Source: an uncultured Clostridia bacterium
GTDB lineage: Bacteria; Bacillota; Clostridia; Christensenellales; UBA1242
DNA length: 64,000 bases
Assembly (NCBI GenBank): GCA_934747965.1
Contig: CAKVHI010000006.1
Span: 23,550 to 87,549 of the forward strand
Direction: 5' to 3'
The notes under the pieces were generated by a model. The model ran no database searches. It saw only the letters and a list, made by a program, of their open reading frames with translations, and had not been told where the DNA came from. Made by a program: the position numbers and the translations under genes. Shown piece by piece: positions 8,449 through 15,993 of this stretch (position 1 is the first letter of the stretch; every line of letters begins with the position of its first letter).

Positions 8449-8817
8449 ATGGAATTAAAAAATTTAGTTGAAGAAATTAAAAAATTAAGTCTTGTTGAAG
8501 TTAGTGACTTAGTAAAAATGTTAGAAGAAGAATTTGGCGTAAGTGCTGCTGCTGCAACTGTTGTTGCTGGACCTAGTGCTGGTGCTGCTGCCGCTGAAGA
8601 AAAATCAGAATTTAATGTAGTTATCACTGCTGTTGATGCTGCTAAAAAAATTGCTGCTATTAAAGCTGTTCGTGAAATTACTGGTCTTGGACTTGGCGAA
8701 GCAAAAGCTATGGTAGAAACTCTTCCTGCAACTGTTAAAGAAAATGTTGCAAAAGCTAGCGCTGAAGAATTAAAAGCAACTTTAACTGAAGCTGGTTGCA
8801 CAGTTGAATTAAAATAG
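8449..8817 (+). CDS. rplL: 50S ribosomal protein L7/L12
   Basis: 122-residue L7/L12. It has an N-terminal dimerisation helix (LVEEIKKLSLVEVSDLVKMLEE), an Ala-rich hinge at about 35-50, and a C-terminal factor-binding domain with KIAAIKAVREITGLGLGEAK. A strong AAGGAGAAAT ribosome site precedes the ATG. It is co-transcribed with rplJ and followed by a strong terminator. Confidence 0.97.
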   Translation: MELKNLVEEIKKLSLVEVSDLVKMLEEEFGVSAAAATVVAGPSAGAAAAEEKSEFNVVITAVDAAKKIAAIKAVREITGLGLGEAKAMVETLPATVKENVAKASAEELKATLTEAGCTVELK

Positions 8818-8837
8818 TTTATAAAACCTAATAAAAC

Positions 8838-8869
8838 AAAAAACTCATCAATTTGATGAGTTTTTTTTG
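8838..8869 (+). terminator. Rho-independent terminator of rplJ-rplL
   Basis: Stem CTCATCA/TGATGAG (8844-8850 and 8854-8860), flanked by an A-tract and a T8 run. Confidence 0.9.
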
Positions 8870-8951
8870 TAATAATAAGACAAATATGTTATAAATAATT
8901 TATAAATTAAGCAAATGTTTTTATTTTTTTGCATTAAGGTGTTTTATTTTG

Positions 8952-8967
8952 TATAATATATTATATG
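8952..8967 (+). promoter_or_regulatory. -10 box placed for a leaderless mRNA
   Basis: TATAAT (8952-8957) ends 7 nt before ATG 8965. There is no Shine-Dalgarno sequence. Confidence 0.55.
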
Positions 8968-9498
8968 GAAAATGAAACAATAATAACTGAAGAAGTTTAC
9001 AAAAAATTTTTACGCAAACAAACCAAAGCAAGCATGATAGTTATAAGAATTTGTTATGGGCTTCTTTTGGCTTGTGCAGGGCTATCTTTGTTTTTTAATT
9101 TAACGGCTTTGCCAGGGGAAGAAACAAATTGGGCATATCTTGTTTATTGCTTAGTGATGGCAATTTTGTTCATCTTGTTTGATATTTTTTTGGTGCCAAT
9201 AAATTTGAAATTATCAAAAACAAGAAATTTGATAGGCTCAACTTATAAATATTATTTTGATGAATCGACTTTCTCGGTTTCTGTTTTAAAAGATGATAAA
9301 ATTGTTACAGAAAGCAAAAATAATTATTCTTTAATTTATAAAGTCGTGTTTTTTGAAAATTATATCTATATTTTTATAAATCGAGCAAATGCTTTTATTG
9401 TTTGTAAAGAAGGGTTTAAGTCAGAACAAGACTATGTAAACATAGTTAATGCTTTAAAACCATTTGAAAATAATAAATTAAGACAAAAAAATTTTTAG
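8965..9498 (+). CDS. YcxB-like two-TM membrane protein
   Basis: This 177-residue protein has two TM helices near 26-46 and 57-80, then a cytoplasmic beta-rich domain (about 90-170). The domain matches the YcxB-like/PH-like pattern: a strand ending YYFDESTFSV, a Y-S-L-I-Y-K-V segment, YIYIFINRANAFIVCKEGF, and a final helix. The biochemical role of this family is unknown. The gene is monocistronic, probably leaderless, and ends at a strong terminator. Confidence 0.65.
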   Translation: MENETIITEEVYKKFLRKQTKASMIVIRICYGLLLACAGLSLFFNLTALPGEETNWAYLVYCLVMAILFILFDIFLVPINLKLSKTRNLIGSTYKYYFDESTFSVSVLKDDKIVTESKNNYSLIYKVVFFENYIYIFINRANAFIVCKEGFKSEQDYVNIVNALKPFENNKLRQKNF

Positions 9499-9550
9499 AG
9501 TTACTCGTTAAAAAATATAAAAATTTAGTAATTAATCAATAATTTTAACT

Positions 9551-9591
9551 AAAAAGGAGCACTGCTAATTAACGCAGTGTTCCTTTTTTTT
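9551..9591 (+). terminator. Rho-independent terminator
   Basis: Ten-bp stem GGAGCACTGC/GCAGTGTTCC (9556-9565 and 9574-9583, one G-T pair) with an 8-nt loop and a T8 run, flanked by A5. It can act on both strands and so could also serve the convergent YqeY gene. Confidence 0.9.
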
Positions 9592-9641
9592 GTTGTGCTA
9601 AATTTTTAAGTTTAGCCAAATCATATTAAAATTTGTTTAAA

Positions 9642-10064
9642 TTAAAGGCTTTTTAAAACAATATTAACATCTTTCATGTCAACTTTGCCAGCATAATTTG
9701 CTTTAAAATGTTTCATAACAGAAGGTATGCTTCTATCTTCTAAACCTAAAATAATTTCCTTAATTTTGTCTTGGCTTAACATTTCAGGCAAAAAGGCGCT
9801 TAAAACTTCTTTTTGCTTTTCAATGTTTTCGGCTTCGACTTGGTTGTTTACTTTCAAATAATTTTCTTTTTCTTCACAAAGCTCTTTTATAGTTTTTTGC
9901 AAAATTTGAACACAATCTGAATCTTGTAGAGATTCGTTTTTAGAGCGTTTATCAATTTCTGCAAGTTTAATTTTGTTTTTAACAATGCTTAAAATTGTTT
10001 TTGCATTTTCATTTTTATTTTTTAAAGCGTCAATATTGGCTTTGTTGATTTCATCATAAATCAT
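9642..10064 (-). CDS. YqeY/GatB-like domain protein
   Basis: A 140-residue all-helical protein of the YqeY family, related to the tail domain of the GatB amidotransferase subunit. Family segments are the Q-K-x-I-K-E-L block, LPEMLSQDKIKEII and MKHFKANYAGKVD. I chose the start at 10064 (MIYDEINKA), which has AGGAG (10074-10078) at good spacing; longer starts would lie within the upstream gene. It overlaps the 3' end of the alpha/beta hydrolase by 11 nt, so the two are translationally linked. Confidence 0.85.
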   Translation of the reverse strand: MIYDEINKANIDALKNKNENAKTILSIVKNKIKLAEIDKRSKNESLQDSDCVQILQKTIKELCEEKENYLKVNNQVEAENIEKQKEVLSAFLPEMLSQDKIKEIILGLEDRSIPSVMKHFKANYAGKVDMKDVNIVLKSL

Positions 10065-10959
10065 TATTGTTATCTCCTTTATCATTCAAAATTTTTAAAA
10101 TATATTCAGCAAAAGTGTTATCACTTTCGTTTAAAAGATTATGGCGTTTGTTGTTAAAAATAATATGTTCGTTATTAATTTTCAGGTGCTTTAATTTATG
10201 TGCAAGTTTGTGAGTTTTAGAGCCAAAGTTTGTTATTACATCAAATTCTCCACTTGTTATAAAAAACTTTTTATTGGTGGAAATTTTTTGCAAATTTTTT
10301 CTTAAAAAAGTTTGAATATTTCCTTTATAAATGCTATTTAGAATATTTGCAGACAAGTTAAAATTGCAAAATTTATCATTTCTTATCTTTTGAATGTATG
10401 CTTTGTTTGTGCTTTCAAAAGCATTCTCTTCAAACTTTTTGCCATTATTTTTATTAATTGCTCTGTTAAGCCACTTTATTTCAGAGTTTTTGTTAATAAA
10501 CACTAAAGTTAATCGTGTTAAACACAACAAAACATAGTTTTTTACATTAAATTGTTCAAAATTTGTTCCAACCAAAAAGTTTGTTGTTGAAAAGTCAATA
10601 AACTGATTTGCTCTTGTAAGTATCGTTGAACCTATCCCAATTCCAATATTAGTTATTGGTAATTCATATTTTTTTGATAGATATTTGTTAAGATAAACCA
10701 AATCTCTTACACAATCATTGAAAAAATTGCCAGAATAAGTGCCAAAAGGGTCTTTTGCACTGCTTTTGTGAGCACGAAGGTCATAAGTGAAAACATTATA
10801 ACCATTTTCGTTCATAAATTGTGCAAAATTTTCATACAGACCTGCATATTCTTTTATGTCTGTAGAAATTATTATTTCGCCTTTTGGATTTTCGCAAATA
10901 TATTCTTTAGCATACAATAATTCGCCATCAAAACTTTTAATATATTTTTCATCTTGCAT
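10054..10959 (-). CDS. Alpha/beta hydrolase-fold protein lacking the nucleophile Ser
   Basis: This 301-residue protein has the layout of the serine aminopeptidase/monoacylglycerol-lipase group: the NVFTYDLRAHKSS strand-loop, a nucleophile elbow, an Asp strand (FFITSGEFDV) and a final His (NNKRHNLLNE). At the elbow, where GxSxG is expected, it reads IGIGIGS, so Gly replaces Ser while the Asp and His regions remain. It is probably non-catalytic or works by another mechanism. The start at 10959 lies 6 nt after an extended -10 (TGA-TATAAT, complement of 10966-10974) with no ribosome site, so it is probably leaderless. The yqeY-like gene follows. Confidence 0.75.
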   Translation of the reverse strand: MQDEKYIKSFDGELLYAKEYICENPKGEIIISTDIKEYAGLYENFAQFMNENGYNVFTYDLRAHKSSAKDPFGTYSGNFFNDCVRDLVYLNKYLSKKYELPITNIGIGIGSTILTRANQFIDFSTTNFLVGTNFEQFNVKNYVLLCLTRLTLVFINKNSEIKWLNRAINKNNGKKFEENAFESTNKAYIQKIRNDKFCNFNLSANILNSIYKGNIQTFLRKNLQKISTNKKFFITSGEFDVITNFGSKTHKLAHKLKHLKINNEHIIFNNKRHNLLNESDNTFAEYILKILNDKGDNNNDL

Positions 10960-11058
10960 AAATTTATTATATCACAAAATTTTAAACAATAAAACAAAAT
11001 AGAAACTTTTGCCAAAAAAAATATACATATAAAACAAAAAAATGCAAAAAATATTTTT

Positions 11059-12069
11059 ATGAAAAAATATATATCCTGTTTAGTTATTTTATGTCTGATT
11101 ATTCTTTCGGGTTGCTTTGAAACAAATAATAATGCAATAGTTTCTAAAGAAGAAATGAAACCTCGATTGATTGAAAGCACAAATTACACGAGCACCACTG
11201 ATATAGTTAAAAGTGTAAGTCCGGCAGTGGTTGGAATTTACAGCGAAACTTATTCATCGGGTTCTATCGGAACGGGTGTTGCTATAAGTAAAGGTGGCTA
11301 TGTTTTAACAAATTCTCATGTTGTTACAACAGATAATGTTACGCTTTATCTAGCTAGTGGTGAAACCTGCAAGGCAACACTAAAATATCGTGATAAAAGC
11401 CAAGATTTGGCAATTTTAAAAAGTGCTATAGACCTTCCGTATCTTGAAGTTGCTAGCATTGGAAGTTATTTTGTTGGCGAAGATGTTTTGGCAATAGGAA
11501 CACCTCTTGCTCTTCAATTCAAACATACAGTAACAAAGGGTATAATTTCTGCAACAAATCGAACAATAAGAGTTGATAACTCAGACGGCGCAACTCTTTA
11601 TAATCTAATTCAACATGATGCTTCAATAAATCCGGGGAATTCTGGTGGACCACTTATAAATTTAAAAGGGCAAGTGATAGGCATCAACACTGTTAAAGTT
11701 GAGGATGCGGAAGGTCTAGGCTTTGCAATTCCGACCGATACAATTACACCAATTTTTTCAAAACTTAGTGCAAACGGCGATTATAAACCTGCTTTTTTAG
11801 GTTTGAGTGGATATGATGCTAGCATCTTTAGTGGCAATCAGTTTGATAAAGGCGTGTATGTATATTGCGTTAAAGAAAACAGCAGTTTAAACAAAATAGG
11901 CATAAAAAAAGGTGATATAATCACCAAAATAAACAATGTTGATGTTGATAATATGTTGACTTTGCGAAAAATTTTGTATTCGCTTGATATTGGTCAAGAA
12001 ATTACAATTCATTATATTAAAGATAATTTTGAAAATGAAGCAAAATTAATTTTGTGCGAAAATTGTTAA
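11059..12069 (+). CDS. HtrA/DegP-type S1C serine protease, lipoprotein
   Basis: 336-residue trypsin-like envelope protease for quality control of exported proteins. A lipobox LSGC puts the lipidated Cys at 19, so it is tethered outside the membrane. The catalytic triad is complete: His87 (TNSHVV), Asp116 (SQDLAIL) and Ser195 (NPGNSGGPL). A single PDZ domain (about 235-335) follows. Most Bacillota HtrA proteins use an N-terminal TM anchor, so a lipid anchor is a modest variation. There is no clear ribosome site before the ATG. Confidence 0.93.
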   Translation: MKKYISCLVILCLIILSGCFETNNNAIVSKEEMKPRLIESTNYTSTTDIVKSVSPAVVGIYSETYSSGSIGTGVAISKGGYVLTNSHVVTTDNVTLYLASGETCKATLKYRDKSQDLAILKSAIDLPYLEVASIGSYFVGEDVLAIGTPLALQFKHTVTKGIISATNRTIRVDNSDGATLYNLIQHDASINPGNSGGPLINLKGQVIGINTVKVEDAEGLGFAIPTDTITPIFSKLSANGDYKPAFLGLSGYDASIFSGNQFDKGVYVYCVKENSSLNKIGIKKGDIITKINNVDVDNMLTLRKILYSLDIGQEITIHYIKDNFENEAKLILCENC

Positions 12070-12078
12070 AACAATATT

Positions 12079-12297
12079 CTACCTTTCAAGACCTATTAAT
12101 CTATCAATGCTAACATTAAAATATTGAGAGTATTTCACAAGAGTTATTAAGTCTGGCATATTTTGACCTGCTTCTAATCTAACAATCGAAGATTGTGCAA
12201 TTTTTAATTCTTTAGCAAGTTTGTTTTTGGATAGATTTTTTGATAGTCTTAAATCGGTTATATATTCACTAAAATATTTTATTATTTCTTCTTCCAT
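12079..12297 (-). CDS. XRE-family HTH transcriptional regulator
   Basis: A 72-residue single-domain HTH_3 regulator: YITDLRLSKNLSKNKLAKEL, then QSSIVRLEAGQNMPD and the final helix LVKYSQYFNVSIDRLIGL. It is divergent from a second XRE gene, and two near-identical 18-bp palindromes lie between them (12307-12324 and 12336-12353). These are the natural operators for one or both proteins. The 3' end lies 9 nt from the convergent HtrA gene. Confidence 0.9.
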   Translation of the reverse strand: MEEEIIKYFSEYITDLRLSKNLSKNKLAKELKIAQSSIVRLEAGQNMPDLITLVKYSQYFNVSIDRLIGLER

Positions 12298-12306
12298 AAT
12301 TTTATA

Positions 12307-12324
12307 TTATCTGTTTATAGATAA
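12307..12324. promoter_or_regulatory. Palindromic operator O1 (XRE pair)
   Basis: An 18-bp near-palindrome with outer arms TTATCT/AGATAA and centre GTTTAT. It matches the operator at 12336-12353 except at the centre and lies just upstream of the minus-strand XRE start. Confidence 0.75.
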
Positions 12325-12330
12325 AAATAC

Positions 12331-12359
12331 TTGACTTATCTATACATAGATAATATAAT
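12331..12359 (+). promoter_or_regulatory. Sigma-A promoter of the plus-strand XRE gene
   Basis: TTGACT (12331-12336), 17-bp spacer, TATAAT (12354-12359). The spacer is almost exactly filled by operator O2, so bound repressor would block RNA polymerase directly. The ATG at 12367 is 7 nt after the -10 box, so the transcript is probably leaderless. Confidence 0.8.
12336..12353. promoter_or_regulatory. Palindromic operator O2 (XRE pair)
   Basis: An 18-bp near-perfect palindrome, TTATCTAT-AC-ATAGATAA, inside the -35/-10 spacer of the plus-strand promoter. Its centre is 29 bp from that of O1. Confidence 0.8.
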
Positions 12360-12366
12360 TATTAAC

Positions 12367-12573
12367 ATGGAAATCAATTATCAAACGCAATATATTGAAG
12401 AATTTATCAAAAAAAACAAATTAACAAAAAAAGAATTTGCAAAAAAGGCAGAAATATCTGATTATATGCTAAATCAAATTTTAAACAAAAAAAGTGTGGG
12501 AAGTCGTTTTTTGGTTAAAGTGCTAAAAACAATTAATTTGTCCTCAGACAAATTTTTGTTAGTAAAAAAGTAA
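12367..12573 (+). CDS. Small XRE-type HTH protein
   Basis: A 68-residue protein with an HTH_3-like core (FIKKNKLTKKEFAKKAEISD, then MLNQILNKKSVGS). I place the start at ATG 12367, because upstream codons in this frame lie inside the promoter and operator. Its promoter spacer contains operator O2. With the divergent XRE gene it forms a compact two-regulator unit. The downstream Mn transporter has its own promoter. Confidence 0.8.
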   Translation: MEINYQTQYIEEFIKKNKLTKKEFAKKAEISDYMLNQILNKKSVGSRFLVKVLKTINLSSDKFLLVKK

Positions 12574-12607
12574 CTACAATATATTTTGTAAAAATTTGTA
12601 TTCTTAC

Positions 12608-12648
12608 TTGACAAATAAAAAAAATATGGTTATCATAATGTGATTATG
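12608..12648 (+). promoter_or_regulatory. Promoter of the putative Mn transporter
   Basis: TTGACA (12608-12613) with TATCAT at 17 bp (12631-12636), or alternatively CATAAT (12634-12639), which ends exactly 6 nt before ATG 12646. The segment TTATCA...TGATTA around the -10 box is a partial dyad and could be a metal-regulator site. Confidence 0.6.
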
Positions 12649-13599
12649 AGTTTTTTTGAGGGTTTATGGGAAGCATTTAAAGATGCTTCAGTTGATTGTT
12701 TAAAGTTGTTACCAATTTTGTTTTTAGTGTATTTATTAATAGAATATCTTTCTCACAAAAAGGAAGAAAAGTTTGTTAATCTTTTAAGTAAAAACAAAAA
12801 AACAGGGGTTTTGATGGGGGCTTTATTAGGCTGTATTCCTCAGTGTGGTTTTTCAACTGTTATGGCGGACATGTTCAATCATAAATTGATTGGAATTGGA
12901 ACATTAATCGCGGTTTTTGTTGCCACAAGTGATGAGGCAATTCCTATCATGATAAACTATCCAAACCAAATTTTAAACATTTTAATGCTTGTTGGAATTA
13001 AATTTTTGCTAGCGCTTGTTTGGGGTTATTTGTTTTATTTTGTTTATTCATTAATAAGCAAGGCAGAACACAAAAAAGTGAACCTTGCTCAAACGGGGGC
13101 AAGTATAAATACGCAAGAATATTTGCACAACCATGAATGTTTGATTGATGAAAAGCATATTCATCATCATGAGCATGACCACGACTTAAACAAGCCTTGT
13201 GATTGTTGCACCGATAACATTTTTTTAAGTGCATTAAAACATAGTTTGATGATAGCATTATTTGTTTTTATTGCAAATATGATTATTAATCTAATTTTTG
13301 TTTTTGTGGGTGAGGAAGTTTTGATTAACGCTCTAATGGTTTCACCTGCTCTTCAAATTTTGTTAAGTCCATTAATTGGAATGATTCCAAATTGTGTTTC
13401 AAGCGTAGTTTTGATTGAATTATATTTGAATGGTGCACTAATTTTTCCAGCATTGATTGGTGGTTTAAGTGCTGGAAGTGGGGTTGGACTTATAGTGTTG
13501 TTTAAAAACGCAAAAAACTTAAAACAAAATTTGTTGATTTTGTTATCGCTTTATCTAATAGGTGTTTCAACGGGATTTTTGTTAACGATATTTTTCTAA
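12646..13599 (+). CDS. Putative manganese transporter (10-TM heavy-metal exporter family)
   Basis: A 317-residue polytopic membrane protein. It has two related halves, with LLGCIPQCGFSTVMADMF in the first and LIGMIPNCVSSVVLIELY in the second. Between them is a His/Cys-rich cytosolic loop (HIHHHEHDHD followed by CDCC) that could bind metal. This two-repeat layout matches the family annotated as putative manganese transporter. Substrate and direction are inferred from the family. The start ATG 12646 lacks a ribosome site and fits a leaderless transcript. A terminator follows. Confidence 0.8.
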   Translation: MSFFEGLWEAFKDASVDCLKLLPILFLVYLLIEYLSHKKEEKFVNLLSKNKKTGVLMGALLGCIPQCGFSTVMADMFNHKLIGIGTLIAVFVATSDEAIPIMINYPNQILNILMLVGIKFLLALVWGYLFYFVYSLISKAEHKKVNLAQTGASINTQEYLHNHECLIDEKHIHHHEHDHDLNKPCDCCTDNIFLSALKHSLMIALFVFIANMIINLIFVFVGEEVLINALMVSPALQILLSPLIGMIPNCVSSVVLIELYLNGALIFPALIGGLSAGSGVGLIVLFKNAKNLKQNLLILLSLYLIGVSTGFLLTIFF

Positions 13600-13634
13600 A
13601 ATTACACACAAAATTGATTATTGCTTAAAATTGA

Positions 13635-13667
13635 AAATAGTAGCATTTATTTGGCTACTATTTTTTT
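13635..13667 (+). terminator. Rho-independent terminator
   Basis: Stem AAATAGTAGC/GCTACTATTT (13635-13644 and 13654-13663) with a 9-nt loop and a T-run. Confidence 0.9.
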
Positions 13668-13697
13668 AAAATTATCTATTTTTTATGGTAAAAACTA

Positions 13698-13726
13698 TTG
13701 CAATGGAAAAAATTATTTGATATAAT
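13698..13726 (+). promoter_or_regulatory. Sigma-A promoter of the DAC-like gene
   Basis: TTGCAA (13698-13703), 17-bp spacer, TATAAT (13721-13726). A strong GGGAGGG ribosome site precedes ATG 13749. Confidence 0.85.
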
Positions 13727-13748
13727 GAAAAAATAAGGGAGGGAATTC

Positions 13749-14825
13749 ATGGAAGAACAAAAAATTGAGAAAAAAGAAGAAAATATTTTTTATCTTGAAG
13801 CCAAAGATTGCTTGGATGAATTTATATTAAATGAATTTCCTGATTTTTCAAAAAAACTTCAAAATCACCTTGTAAATTTTATTCCTTCAATGGGTAATTA
13901 TGAGGAAGAAGGTGTAAAATATCGTCCTGTGTTGTTATTTACAAATGATATTTCAACCATTGCAAAAACAATTCCAAATTCATATAAGGTTGCCATGTTT
14001 GATGATGAAAATGAGGCATTATTTTCTCAAAGAATGAAAAGTTTGAGTGTGTTTTGTAAAAATGATTGGTGTATTTATGTTCAGCAAAAAGACAATATGT
14101 TTCAATATGGCTTAATTAAAGCAACAAATTCAATTAAAGAACGCAATTTTCAAGCGCTCGTTGGATTAAGTGAAACATTGAAAGAAAAAACAAAAATTTA
14201 CAGTTTTTTTGTTTATGCTTTAAACAATTTTACGATTAGATTAAAGAGTAAATCTGGAAATAAACTTAACATTAATTTTTCACTAGAAACAAAAAAAATA
14301 ACAAGTTGGACGGAAGAAATTTCTGAATTTGTTGATGCGAGTTTTTCTAAACTTAGAACAACTAAGAAAAAACTTGGCGAAGTTAAAACAATGTTTTATA
14401 ATATTTTTGATAAAGCAATTAAAAATGTATCTGGTGCTATTTGTGTTGTGGTCGACAAAGATTATGTAGACAAAGGTTTTTTAAGTGATGGAATTTGGCT
14501 TAGTGAACCTATTGAATTTAACAAATTATTTTTGCAAACTAAGTGCTATAACGAGCAAAAATTGTTGTCTATATGTGAATTATTTATTTCAATGCTAAAT
14601 TATGACGGAATAACTGTTATTGACAATCTAGGCAGAATTAGGGCGTATAATTGTTTTGTTGAAACTTCAATGAATAATGAGAAAAACTTGCTTGGCGGTG
14701 CCAGAAAGCGTGCGGCATACACAATTATAAACACAAAGATTAAAAAGATAGTGGGTGTATATTTTCAATCTCACGAAGGCGAAATGTTCTATATCCCAGT
14801 AAGAAAAAACAAAGGAAAGATTTAA
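13749..14825 (+). CDS. DisA_N/DAC-domain-like protein (putative diadenylate cyclase-like)
   Basis: This 358-residue soluble protein looks related at its C-terminus to diadenylate cyclase (DAC) domains. DGITVIDNLGRIRAY (286-300) aligns with the DGA motif region, and GGARKRAA (316-323) with the RHR-containing G-x-R-x-R-A motif. The usual DGA is DGI and RHR is RKR, so catalysis is uncertain. The N-terminal 240 residues are unfamiliar and could be a sensor domain. It has a good promoter and ribosome site. The RHH-like gene follows after 1 nt, so the two form an operon. It could be a cyclic-di-AMP synthase, or a degenerate nucleotide sensor. Confidence 0.55.
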   Translation: MEEQKIEKKEENIFYLEAKDCLDEFILNEFPDFSKKLQNHLVNFIPSMGNYEEEGVKYRPVLLFTNDISTIAKTIPNSYKVAMFDDENEALFSQRMKSLSVFCKNDWCIYVQQKDNMFQYGLIKATNSIKERNFQALVGLSETLKEKTKIYSFFVYALNNFTIRLKSKSGNKLNINFSLETKKITSWTEEISEFVDASFSKLRTTKKKLGEVKTMFYNIFDKAIKNVSGAICVVVDKDYVDKGFLSDGIWLSEPIEFNKLFLQTKCYNEQKLLSICELFISMLNYDGITVIDNLGRIRAYNCFVETSMNNEKNLLGGARKRAAYTIINTKIKKIVGVYFQSHEGEMFYIPVRKNKGKI

Positions 14826-14826
14826 T

Positions 14827-15138
14827 ATGAAAAACTATAAACAATGTCAATTTAATATCTCTTCAGAAGAATTAGACAGACTTAATGAAATTTGCACTAA
14901 ATTTAATCTTAAGCAAGCGCAAGCGATTGAAAAATGCGTTAAGAGTTATTTAAACGGCGAATTAGAAGAAAAACTTTATAGTGAAGTTAATGTTGAAGGC
15001 TGGTCTAAAAAAATTATAAACATAGAAGAAGAAACTTATAATCTTTTTATGCAAGAAGCAGATTTTCGTTGTCGAACCTTGGTGTCGTTAATAAGATATT
15101 CAATAAATGCTTTTTATGAGCACGAATTTATGTTATAA
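14827..15138 (+). CDS. Hypothetical protein with two ribbon-helix-helix-like repeats
   Basis: This 103-residue protein appears to contain two copies of a strand-helix-helix unit: about 5-45 (QCQFNISSEELDRLNEICTK, then helix) and about 63-100 (KKIINIEEETYNLFMQEADF, then helix). That is the pattern of CopG/Arc-type DNA-binding domains, here fused in tandem as a possible pseudo-dimer. It starts 1 nt after the DAC-like stop codon, so it is co-expressed and may regulate or partner it. The call is by pattern only. Confidence 0.55.
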   Translation: MKNYKQCQFNISSEELDRLNEICTKFNLKQAQAIEKCVKSYLNGELEEKLYSEVNVEGWSKKIINIEEETYNLFMQEADFRCRTLVSLIRYSINAFYEHEFML

Positions 15139-15142
15139 ATCA

Positions 15143-15175
15143 AAACATAGTTAAACTTTTAACTATGTTTTTTTA
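15143..15175 (+). terminator. Rho-independent terminator of the DAC-like operon
   Basis: Stem AAACATAGTTAA/TTAACTATGTTT (15143-15154 and 15159-15170) followed by a T-run. Confidence 0.85.
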
Positions 15176-15223
15176 ATTTCTAATCAAAATAGTAATGAAA
15201 TCTATCATCAAAATGTTTTTTAT

Positions 15224-15250
15224 AAAAAAAGAGTGCTATAGAGCACTCTC
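15224..15250 (-). terminator. Rho-independent terminator of the 15266 gene
   Basis: Stem GAGTGCT/AGCACTC (15231-15237 and 15242-15248). Read on the minus strand it is followed by seven T. Confidence 0.85.
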
Positions 15251-15265
15251 TTTAGTTTTATTTTA

Positions 15266-15901
15266 TTAAACTGGATATATTGGCAAGTCAAAGAACCCCG
15301 GACAAACATCGTTAGTACTGTAGTCTTGGCAAGGCGGAATAGGACAATAGCCATAGCTTGGAACCAAAATATTTGTGTTTACAATAACCCTTAATATAAT
15401 TTGGATGCAAGCATCGCAACTGAATGTGTTATCGCCAAGATAAGTAGCATCTGCTATTGCAAGACCAGCAAACACATCAATAGTGAATGGAACTACTGAA
15501 GGTTGAGGGACAAATAAAATTACATCTTGGTTGAAAGATAAAACTGTTGTTCCACTGCCTTCTTTTCCTGTGCTGTCTGTAAAGTTTACAATGATTGGCA
15601 CATTAACTGTTCCGCTAACTCGTGCAAAATTTGGTCTGTCTGGAAAACGGTCAATAACTAAGTTAGAAAAATATGCGTCCCCATTAGTTTGTGCACTAAC
15701 AAAAGTATAAGGCTCAACTAAGTCTTGAGGAGTGATATTTGTTAAAGTAAATGTTAAACCTGTTTCTGAGATTTGTTTTCGGCAACTGTCAAAAACTTTG
15801 TTAGTTTGTATACAAACTCTTTCGCATAAACCGTTTAATGGATTTCCCGTGATAGGTCCTGGACATCTGTTGTCTGCTTTAGTGTTTGAAAAAAATGACA
15901 T
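15266..15901 (-). CDS. Cys-rich protein of a Clostridia-type family, possible spore/envelope protein
   Basis: This 211-residue protein has no signal peptide. The N-terminus CPGPITGNPLNGLCERVCIQ followed by KVFDSCRKQ resembles a group of Clostridia proteins of unknown function that I associate loosely with spore coat or envelope. The middle is beta-rich, and the C-terminus has more Cys (SCDAC, YCPIPPC, VCPGF). About eleven Cys suggest disulfide cross-linking. The start has an AGGAGG ribosome site 9 nt upstream. It is monocistronic with its own terminator. Function is unknown. Confidence 0.7.
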   Translation of the reverse strand: MSFFSNTKADNRCPGPITGNPLNGLCERVCIQTNKVFDSCRKQISETGLTFTLTNITPQDLVEPYTFVSAQTNGDAYFSNLVIDRFPDRPNFARVSGTVNVPIIVNFTDSTGKEGSGTTVLSFNQDVILFVPQPSVVPFTIDVFAGLAIADATYLGDNTFSCDACIQIILRVIVNTNILVPSYGYCPIPPCQDYSTNDVCPGFFDLPIYPV

Positions 15902-15993
15902 ATGTATTTTTACCTCCTATATTTTATGATATTCAATGTTTTGCTTAATTGTTACAGATAAAATAAAAACGAACAAAATTTATTAATAAGTTT

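Noticed and set aside
8424..8801. Long open frame antisense to rplL
   Set aside because: It mirrors the Ala-rich coding of rplL and has no ribosome site or promoter. It is a shadow frame.
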